Assembly (NCBI GenBank): GCA_009776345.1
Contig: WRLS01000059.1
Coordinates: 1-11,535, forward strand
Direction of reading: 5' to 3'
From: Oscillospiraceae bacterium
GTDB taxonomy: Bacteria; Bacillota; Clostridia; Oscillospirales; Ruminococcaceae
Length of the DNA stretch: 11,535 nucleotides
Part shown: positions 1 through 6,351 of the stretch, piece after piece
Numbering within the stretch: position 1 is the stretch's first letter
How the letters are laid out: each line of letters begins with the position of its first letter
Translations under genes and position numbers: made by a program
Notes under the pieces: generated by a model
Told to the model about the DNA's origin: nothing
The model's input: only the letters and a program-made list of their open reading frames with translations
The model's database searches: none

Positions 1-65
1 ATCTGATTCTCTTTGCTCTCGCATTTTGGACAGATTCGTCCTTCTATTATTTTTAGCTTCTTCAT
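1..65 (-). CDS. Start of a divergent gene with a CxxC motif (partial)
   Basis: The minus strand carries ATG at 65-63 followed by 21 open codons before the window edge, reading MKKLKIIEGRICPKCESKEN and onward. The CPKC pair suggests an N-terminal zinc ribbon. Such a start is common in several transposase and nucleic-acid-binding families, and I could not decide among them from 21 residues. No other start codon is available in this frame between a stop near position 103 and this ATG. A strong promoter lies directly upstream, so close that the mRNA would have almost no leader and no Shine-Dalgarno site. The reading frame is too short to be sure that it is real. Confidence 0.4.
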   Translation of the reverse strand, partial: MKKLKIIEGRICPKCESKENQ

Positions 66-72
66 ATCTCTT

Positions 73-101
73 ATTATATCACTAGCAACGCCTTTTGTCT
101 A
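73..101 (-). promoter_or_regulatory. Sigma-A type promoter, minus strand
   Basis: On the minus strand, TAGACA (101-96, 5 of 6 to consensus) and TATAAT (78-73, perfect) are separated by 17 bases. The predicted transcription start, about 66-67, falls 1-2 bases before the ATG at 65, implying a leaderless or nearly leaderless message. The -35 box and spacer contain ACAAAAGGCGTT, an imperfect inverted copy of the AAAGGCGTT core of the leader that starts near 164. Confidence 0.55.
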
Positions 102-128
102 CTCCCTTTGAAATGCGCCGTCTGCCGC

Positions 129-157
129 TTGACAACCGCGCGGATATACTATAAAAT
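129..157 (+). promoter_or_regulatory. Promoter of the aminotransferase-glnA operon
   Basis: TTGACA (129-134, perfect) and TAAAAT (152-157, 5 of 6) are separated by 17 bases. An alternative -10 is TATAAA at 150-155 with a 15-base spacer, which is less favourable. With the first choice transcription would start at about 163-164, exactly where the first leader hairpin begins. The gdhA promoter has the same layout. Confidence 0.75.
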
Positions 158-163
158 ATTACT

Positions 164-263
164 ATGGACAAAGGCGTTCATCAGATAGCGTATGCAAAGC
201 CGCAGTTTGCTGCCGATCCCGGCACGTGCGGGTTTGCCGGTACGCCGTGTGATGGATGCCTTT
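164..263 (+). promoter_or_regulatory. Structured 5' leader with two ANTAR-type hexaloops
   Basis: Two small hairpins can be drawn. P1 pairs ATGGAC (164-169) with GTTCAT (176-181) around the six-base loop AAAGGC (170-175), with one G-U pair. P2 pairs TGC (193-195) with GCA (202-204) around AAAGCC (196-201), and AGC/GCT (187-189/209-211) can extend it past mismatches. Both loops have A at position 1 and G at position 4, the signature of RNAs bound by ANTAR proteins. A competing fold pairs 170-183 with 250-263 (14 bp, two G-U) and encloses helices 188-192/241-245, 194-198/206-210 and 219-224/235-240. The competing helix ends in TTTATAC, so a U-tract is lacking and termination here is uncertain. 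All pairings were made by eye. Confidence 0.65.
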
Positions 264-324
264 ATACATATGACATAAAATTTGCAGCAGTCTTCAGCGG
301 TGATGAAAGGACGGTCGTTTTGCC

Positions 325-1506
325 ATGAGGGATTTTGTATCAAAAGCAATCCGCGGAATACCCCCTTCGGGTATACGCAAATTCTTTGACATAGCGTCGG
401 AGATGGGGGATGTAATCTCCTTAGGTGTCGGTGAGCCTGATTTCGCGACGCCTGATAACATCAGGGACGCGGCAATCCTTTCTATGCAGAAGAAGGGAAC
501 AAAATATACATCCAACGCGGGTATGCCGGAGCTTCGCGCTGAAATCGCGCGGTATATGCACAGCCAATATCAGCTGAGCTATAACCCGGATACGCAGGTG
601 CTTGTAACTGTCGGCGCGAGCGAGGGCATCGATATTGCCATGCGCGCGATTGCAGACCCCGGCGACGAGGTCCTTGTGGTGGAGCCTTGCTTTGTTTCGT
701 ACAAGCCGTGCGTGCAGATGGCGGGCGGGGTCCCGGTGCCCGTCACTACAAGCGCGGCAAATAATTTCCGCGTAACCCCCGATGAGATCGAGGCAAAGCT
801 GACAAGCAAAACAAAGGCGATTATAATAAGCTACCCGAGCAACCCTACGGGCGCGATAATGGAGCGCGCGGATTTAGAAAAAATCGCGGCGGTTATTCGG
901 GAGCGGGATATCGTATGCATCAGTGATGAGATATACAGCGAGCTGACATACGCGGACGGGGACCATGTAAGCATCGCGTCACTGCCCGGAATGTATGAGC
1001 GGACAGTTGTACTAAGCGGCTTTTCAAAGGCGTTCGCTATGACGGGCTGGCGGCTGGGCTACGCCTGCGGGCCCCGTGATATCTTGGCGGCGATGACAAA
1101 GATTCACCAGTACATCATCATGTGCGCCCCTACAACAGCACAGTACGGCGGGCTGGAGGCGCTGCGCGGCGGCGCGGGGGGCGTAGCGGATATGCGCAAG
1201 GAATATGACGAAAGGCGCAGGTTCATGCTCGACGGCTTTGAAAAGATCGGCATAGACTGCTTTGAGGCAAAGGGCGCGTTCTACCTGTTCCCGAGCATCA
1301 GCCGCTTCGGCATGACATCTGAGGGCTTCTGCGCCAAGCTCCTCAGGGAAAAACGGCTTGCCGTAATCCCCGGGAACGCCTTCGGTGATTGCGGCGAGGG
1401 GCATATCCGCTGCTCATACGCATATTCTATGGATAACCTGGAAGAAGCGCTGTCCAGGCTGGGCGAGTTTATAGCAGGCTTAACAGAAAAGGGGGCGGGC
1501 AAATGA
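325..1506 (+). CDS. Class I/II PLP-dependent aminotransferase
   Basis: This is a cytoplasmic fold-type I transaminase of 393 residues, the usual length. Visible motifs are GVGEPDF (34-40), GASEG (97-101), YPSNPTG (170-176) with the PLP-contacting Asn173, SDEIYSEL (200-207) with Asp201 and Tyr204, the Schiff-base lysine in SGFSKAFAMTGWRLGY (Lys235), and the carboxylate-binding Arg362 in HIRCSYA. The sequence is closest in style to the aspartate/aromatic aminotransferase group (subgroup I-gamma). The amino-group acceptor cannot be told from sequence, but glutamate as donor would fit the glnA neighbourhood. It is the first gene of the operon. AAAGGA at 306-311 is the best ribosome site, 13 bases from ATG, which is rather far. 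An in-frame TGA at 304-306 leaves no alternative start. It overlaps glnA by 4 bases (ATGA), suggesting translational coupling. Confidence 0.9.
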   Translation: MRDFVSKAIRGIPPSGIRKFFDIASEMGDVISLGVGEPDFATPDNIRDAAILSMQKKGTKYTSNAGMPELRAEIARYMHSQYQLSYNPDTQVLVTVGASEGIDIAMRAIADPGDEVLVVEPCFVSYKPCVQMAGGVPVPVTTSAANNFRVTPDEIEAKLTSKTKAIIISYPSNPTGAIMERADLEKIAAVIRERDIVCISDEIYSELTYADGDHVSIASLPGMYERTVVLSGFSKAFAMTGWRLGYACGPRDILAAMTKIHQYIIMCAPTTAQYGGLEALRGGAGGVADMRKEYDERRRFMLDGFEKIGIDCFEAKGAFYLFPSISRFGMTSEGFCAKLLREKRLAVIPGNAFGDCGEGHIRCSYAYSMDNLEEALSRLGEFIAGLTEKGAGK

Positions 1507-2822
1507 ACACTACGGCAAGCGAAGTATTGCAGTTTGTAAAAGAGAACGATATAAAATTCATACGCCTTAGTTTTTGCGATATTTTAGGGCAGAAAAAAAA
1601 CATCGCAATTATGGCGGATGAGCTGGAGCAGGCGTTTAAAAACGGGGTTTCCTTTGACGCACACGCGATACGGGGATTTATGGACGTGACACGGTCCGAC
1701 CTGTTTCTCTTCCCGGACCCGGGCACGCTGGCTGTTTTGCCGTGGCGGCCCGGGTCGGGGCGGGTCGCGCGGTTTTTCTGCGACATAAAATACCCGGACG
1801 GCTCGCCGTTTTTACACGACGGGAGGGCGCTTCTGAAGCAGGCGGCCCTGCGCGCCGCAAAGCTGGGCTATGTTTGCAAAATAGGCACTGAGTGCGAATT
1901 CTACTTGTTTAAAACCGATGAAAACGGCAACCCGACAAGCATCCCCCTGGATAACGGCGGTTATCTGGACATTGCGCCGCTTGACCGCGGGGAGGATATA
2001 CGCCGCGAAATTTGCCTCACACTTGAGGAAATGGGGATAAAACCCGAAACCTCCCACCATGAGCAGGGTCCGGGGCAAAACGAGATTGATTTCAAGTTCG
2101 GGGATGCCCTTAACAGCGCGGACAACCTCCAGACCTTCAAGTATGTAGTAAAAGCAATCGCGGCGCGCGGCGGGCTGTTCGCCTCCTTCATGCCAAAACC
2201 CATAATCGGGGCGCCCGGCAGCGGTATGCATATAAATCTTTCTTTGTCTGAGGGCGGGAAGAATATTTTCAAAAACCTGGGGGAGGGACACAGTAAAACC
2301 GCCGAGAGCTTTATTGCGGGTATTCTATCCAAAATACCGGAGCTTACGGTGTTCCTTAACCCGCTTGCAAATTCCTACGAGCGCTTCGGCGAATTTGAAG
2401 CGCCCAAATATGTGTCGTGGTCACACGGGAACCGCTCACAGCTTATACGCATCCCTGCGGCGGCAGGGCCGAAGGTAAGGATGGAGCTGCGTTCACCGGA
2501 CCCCGCGCTCAACCCATATATTTCGTTCGCATTGCTTATTGAGGCGGGGCTGGACGGCGTTGAATGTGAGGTGCCGCTCCCGCCCGCCGTTGACGCGGAT
2601 TTATACACGGCGGGCGAAATGGTGACCGGCGCGCTCACCGCGCTCCCCGACAGCTTGGAGAAAGCCGTTTCCCTTGCGGAAAACAGCGCGTTTGCAGGGA
2701 AGCTGCTCGGCGGGGAGATACTTGAAAAATACCTTGCCATAAAAAAGGCCGAAGCCGCCGCGTTCAGTGCCGCCAAAGATAAACCGGAGTTTTACAGGGA
2801 ACGGTATTTCCGCGAAATATAA
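1503..2822 (+). CDS. glnA: Glutamine synthetase, type I
   Basis: It makes glutamine from glutamate, ammonia and ATP in the cytoplasm, as a dodecamer in this family. The length of 439 residues fits the shorter GSI-alpha branch. Metal and substrate motifs are present: GTECEF (128-133, Glu130/Glu132), SHHEQGPGQNEIDF (184-197, Glu187/Glu194), GSGMHINLSL (239-248, His243), NSYERF (290-295), the ATP/phosphate loop NRSQLIRIP (310-318), and ELRSPDPALNPY (328-339). The region after 355 has no NxxYDLPP-type segment, so the adenylylation tyrosine of the beta branch is absent. Regulation by adenylylation is therefore unlikely and control would be by feedback or transcription. The start is fixed by a GGGGG ribosome site at 1490-1494 and the ATGA overlap with the aminotransferase. 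The ANTAR gene follows after 26 bases. Confidence 0.97.
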   Translation: MNTTASEVLQFVKENDIKFIRLSFCDILGQKKNIAIMADELEQAFKNGVSFDAHAIRGFMDVTRSDLFLFPDPGTLAVLPWRPGSGRVARFFCDIKYPDGSPFLHDGRALLKQAALRAAKLGYVCKIGTECEFYLFKTDENGNPTSIPLDNGGYLDIAPLDRGEDIRREICLTLEEMGIKPETSHHEQGPGQNEIDFKFGDALNSADNLQTFKYVVKAIAARGGLFASFMPKPIIGAPGSGMHINLSLSEGGKNIFKNLGEGHSKTAESFIAGILSKIPELTVFLNPLANSYERFGEFEAPKYVSWSHGNRSQLIRIPAAAGPKVRMELRSPDPALNPYISFALLIEAGLDGVECEVPLPPAVDADLYTAGEMVTGALTALPDSLEKAVSLAENSAFAGKLLGGEILEKYLAIKKAEAAAFSAAKDKPEFYRERYFREI

Positions 2823-2848
2823 AAATCACTCCGCGGGAAGGTGATGAA

Positions 2849-3418
2849 ATGGAAAGCGCATTGATTGTTTCCGGCGCGGAAAAAAGCTCCGGCCTGTTTG
2901 CCGAGCAGCTCCGTGCGGCTTCCATAAATCACATTGCGGCAGTGCCGACCTGCGGCGAAGCGCGGCGGCTGCTTTTGGAGCAGGACTTCGACCTTGTCAT
3001 TGTGAATACGCCGCTGGGGGACGAATCCGGGGAGGAATTTTCCCGCTATACGGCTTCAAAGGGCATATCCCAAGTAATCCTTGTGGTTAAAAGCGAAATT
3101 TTTGACGCAGTATCGGCATCTGTTGAAGGCGACGGCGTGCTGACCATCTCAAAGCCAATGAACAAAACAATATTCTGGTCCGCGCTGACGCTTGCAAAAT
3201 CCGCGTGGAGGAGCGTGCGGCGCGTACAGGACGAAAACGCCAAGCTCAAGCAGAAAATCGAGGATATACGCATTATTGACCGCGCAAAATGCATCCTTAT
3301 TTCCTACATGAACATGAGCGAGCAGGAAGCGCACAGGTATATCGAAAAACAGGCGATGGACCTGCGCTCCACCAGAAGAATCGTCGCGGAAGGGGTCCTG
3401 AAAACATATGAAAGCTAG
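2849..3418 (+). CDS. ANTAR-domain antiterminator with degenerate receiver (NitR-like)
   Basis: A 189-residue protein. Residues 1-120 have the alternating strand/helix pattern of a response-regulator receiver. Residues about 121-140 form a charged coiled-coil linker. Residues 141-186 match the ANTAR RNA-binding domain: RAKCILISYMNMSEQEAHRYI, then AMDLRSTRRIVAEGVL. ANTAR proteins act on nascent RNA by stabilising paired hexaloop hairpins and so preventing termination. The glnA-ANTAR pairing is known from clostridia (nitR). The receiver is degenerate: the usual acidic pair near residues 8-9 is SG, the phospho-acceptor position is Asn53 (VIVNTPLGDESG), and only the Lys102-Pro103 pair is kept. It is therefore unlikely to respond to phosphorylation, and no histidine kinase lies in the window. 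AAGGTGATG precedes the start at good distance. It overlaps hisH by 11 bases. The likely targets are the leaders at 164-263 and 4874-4946. Confidence 0.9.
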   Translation: MESALIVSGAEKSSGLFAEQLRAASINHIAAVPTCGEARRLLLEQDFDLVIVNTPLGDESGEEFSRYTASKGISQVILVVKSEIFDAVSASVEGDGVLTISKPMNKTIFWSALTLAKSAWRSVRRVQDENAKLKQKIEDIRIIDRAKCILISYMNMSEQEAHRYIEKQAMDLRSTRRIVAEGVLKTYES

Positions 3419-4028
3419 TACAGTAAAAATAATCGACTACAAGGCGGGCAATGCCCCAAGCGTACTGCACGCCGTTAAGCGGCTGGGATACAGCGCCGAT
3501 TTTGCCCGGTGTGCGCAGGATATTGAGGGTGCGTCGCATATCATCCTGCCCGGGGTTGGCAGCGCGGGGGCGACTATGGATTCCCTGCGGGAAATGGGGC
3601 TGATACGGCCGCTTGAGGATGCTGTGCTAAGTAAAAATGTCAGCTTTATGGGTATCTGCGTGGGGATGCAAATACTTTTTGATCACAGCGAGGAAGGCGA
3701 TGCGCCCTGTCTTGGCTGGCTTGGGGGCCGTGTGATAAAATTCAGCGACGATGATGTCCGTGTCCCGCAAATGGGCTGGAACCGTGTCAGCTTTGTGAAG
3801 GACGCATTGCCGGGATACGAAGAAGGCTTCTTTTACTTCGTAAACTCCTATTACGCCAAGCCCGAGGATAAATCCGACATATGGGGCGAGGCGGATTACG
3901 GCGGCATATTCACAGCAGCGGTATGCAAAGGCAATATCTACGGCACACAGTTTCACCTGGAAAAAAGCGGCGAAGCGGGGCTGAAACTGCTTGATGCTTT
4001 CCTTCGCGCGGGGGTGAAACAATGCTGA
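3408..4028 (+). CDS. hisH: HisH-type glutamine amidotransferase subunit
   Basis: A 206-residue class I glutaminase of the imidazole glycerol phosphate synthase type, which releases ammonia from glutamine and passes it to a HisF partner. The catalytic triad is visible: Cys84 in GICVGMQ, and His183 and Glu185 in QFHLEKS. The oxyanion region ILPGVGSAG (46-54) and VPQMGWN (119-125) are present. It departs from the usual HisH pattern in several places: YKAGN for YGAGN, FVNSYY for FVHSYY, and FHLEKS for FHPEKS. The gene lies between the ANTAR gene (11-base overlap) and the hisF-like gene (7-base overlap), with no other histidine gene in the window. Glutamine from the upstream glnA is its substrate. 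The glutaminase activity is well supported, but a role in histidine synthesis is not certain because the partner has altered catalytic residues. Confidence 0.88.
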   Translation: MKASTVKIIDYKAGNAPSVLHAVKRLGYSADFARCAQDIEGASHIILPGVGSAGATMDSLREMGLIRPLEDAVLSKNVSFMGICVGMQILFDHSEEGDAPCLGWLGGRVIKFSDDDVRVPQMGWNRVSFVKDALPGYEEGFFYFVNSYYAKPEDKSDIWGEADYGGIFTAAVCKGNIYGTQFHLEKSGEAGLKLLDAFLRAGVKQC

Positions 4029-4804
4029 CAAAACGACTCATCGCCTGTTTTGATATCATTGATGGCAGGGTGACAAAAGCTGTGCAGTTCAAGGACAATA
4101 TTGACGTTGCTCCCGCTGAAGAGCTTGCGGGCGCAATGTATGGCGCGCAGATCGACGAGCTGATTTTCTACGACATTACGGCAAGCGCACAAAAACGCGC
4201 CATTGACATCGAAACCGTAAAAAAGGTGGCGCGGCGGGTTTTCATCCCGTTTACAGTCGGCGGCGGCATTAGGGATGTAGGCGATATGTACAAGGTGCTT
4301 GAAGCCGGTGCTGAAAAAATCAGCGTGGATTCCATGGCTGTGCGCAGCCCGCAGATTATCTGCGACGGCGCGAAGGCTTTCGGCTCGCAGTGCGTGGTGC
4401 TTTCCACCCAAGTTAAAAAGACAGGCAAAACCCCAAGCGGTTACGAGGTGTTTATAGACGGCGCAAGCTTTGCCACCGGCATGGACGCGATCGAATGGAT
4501 TAGGCGCGGACAGGAACTGGGCGCGGGGGAAATCTGCCTGAACAGCATTGACAATGACGGGACGCTTGCCGGTTATGATATAGAACTGATGAAGCTGGCA
4601 GAAAATGCCGTGCGCGTCCCGCTGATTGCTTCGGGCGGTGCCGGGGAACCGGTGCATTTGCGTACCCTTTTTACCGAAACAGACACACAGGCCGCAATTA
4701 TCAGCAGTATGCTGTACTCGCCGCGTATGGCGAAAAATTACAGCGTAGGCGAAATCAAAGCCTATCTTATCCGTGAAGGTGTAAATGTGCGCCCGGTTGA
4801 CTAA
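4022..4804 (+). CDS. hisF: HisF-like cyclase subunit, altered active site
   Basis: A 260-residue (beta/alpha)8 barrel that aligns with HisF along its full length: [11 protein letters not shown] (7-17), FYDITAS (49-55), FTVGGGIRD (77-85), [11 protein letters not shown] (97-107), [14 protein letters not shown] (173-186), IASGGAG (202-208) and a GVNVR terminus. HisF uses HisH-derived ammonia to make imidazole glycerol phosphate and AICAR. Asp11 and Lys19 are kept. Compared with the Thermotoga enzyme, recalled from memory, the catalytic Asp130 is Gln130 (VVLSTQVKK), Asn103 is Asp103, Thr171 corresponds to Asn174, and the C-terminal phosphate segment SVFH is SMLYS. These changes suggest a paralogue with another substrate, so the hisF name describes family, not proven function. 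It overlaps hisH by 7 bases and is the last gene of the operon. Confidence 0.82.
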   Translation: MLTKRLIACFDIIDGRVTKAVQFKDNIDVAPAEELAGAMYGAQIDELIFYDITASAQKRAIDIETVKKVARRVFIPFTVGGGIRDVGDMYKVLEAGAEKISVDSMAVRSPQIICDGAKAFGSQCVVLSTQVKKTGKTPSGYEVFIDGASFATGMDAIEWIRRGQELGAGEICLNSIDNDGTLAGYDIELMKLAENAVRVPLIASGGAGEPVHLRTLFTETDTQAAIISSMLYSPRMAKNYSVGEIKAYLIREGVNVRPVD

Positions 4805-4838
4805 TAGGCTGTAGTCATGTTACAATTGAAAAAAATAG

Positions 4839-4867
4839 TTGACAAGTGAATAAGCGTATGCTATAAT
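4839..4867 (+). promoter_or_regulatory. Consensus sigma-A promoter of the gdhA operon
   Basis: TTGACA (4839-4844) and TATAAT (4862-4867) are both perfect, with a 17-base spacer. An A-rich stretch at 4825-4838 directly upstream could act as an UP element. Transcription should start at about 4873-4875, which is where the leader hairpin begins. It lies 34 bases after the hisF-like stop codon, and no terminator separates the two. Confidence 0.88.
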
Positions 4868-4873
4868 GTATTG

Positions 4874-4893
4874 GATAAACAAAGGCGTTTATC
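4874..4893 (+). promoter_or_regulatory. Hexaloop hairpin, candidate ANTAR binding site
   Basis: GATAAAC (4874-4880) is the exact complement of GTTTATC (4887-4893), giving a 7-bp stem around the six-base loop AAAGGC (4881-4886). Loop A1 and G4 match the ANTAR consensus, and the loop is identical to P1 of the first leader. The hairpin begins 6 bases after the -10 box, as in the first leader. It uses the same bases as the 5' arm of the terminator that follows, so the two cannot form together. A second canonical hexaloop was searched for down to 4935 and not found; only GGCC-TCCTT-GGCC (4902-4914, five-base loop) is present. Confidence 0.65.
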
Positions 4894-4946
4894 AGCGAAC
4901 AGGCCTCCTTGGCCGATTTGTTGATAAGCGCCTTTGTTTATTTTTT
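4876..4946 (+). terminator. Intrinsic terminator in the gdhA leader
   Basis: Positions 4876-4894 pair with 4922-4940 over 19 bp, with a single G-U pair. The enclosed segment carries a GGCC/GGCC inner hairpin, and ACA/TGT (4899-4901/4919-4921) can add pairs. TTTTTT at 4941-4946 follows directly. It should stop most transcripts from the promoter at 4839-4867 after about 73 bases, and also any read-through from the hisF-like gene. Expression of gdhA therefore needs antitermination or read-through. Without that, the promoter-terminator unit would yield a short structured RNA. Confidence 0.85.
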
Positions 4947-4951
4947 ATTAA

Positions 4952-6301
<1,350 letters not shown>

Positions 6302-6327
6302 GAAATAGGAAATAGCAGAACGGGGGC

Positions 6328-6351
6328 GTTTAATGTATGAACACATTAAAC
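6328..6351 (+). repeat. Perfect inverted repeat with the start codon in its loop
   Basis: GTTTAATGT (6328-6336) and ACATTAAAC (6343-6351) are exact complements with six bases between (ATGAAC, 6337-6342). The ATG of the next gene occupies the first three loop positions. In RNA this gives a 9-bp hairpin presenting the start codon in a hexaloop; in DNA it is a 24-base dyad that could be an operator. Loop position 4 is A, so it does not meet the ANTAR A1/G4 rule. Confidence 0.6.

Noticed and set aside
149..349. A 66-codon minus-strand frame across the first leader
   Set aside because: It overlaps a promoter, a structured leader and the start of the aminotransferase gene, and shows no family resemblance.
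3953..4657. A 234-codon minus-strand open frame opposite hisH and hisF
   Set aside because: It is antisense to two clear genes, its translation resembles no family I know, and it has no supporting signals.
4874..4893. Reading the GATAAAC/GTTTATC inverted repeat as a repressor operator at the transcription start
   Set aside because: The loop, not the arms, is the conserved part between the two leaders, and the arms change in a pair-preserving way. That favours RNA structure, though a DNA-binding role is not formally excluded.
4876..4946. The hairpin as merely the end-of-operon terminator of the hisF-like gene
   Set aside because: A perfect promoter lies between the hisF-like stop codon and the hairpin, so transcripts of gdhA must cross it; it may serve both purposes.
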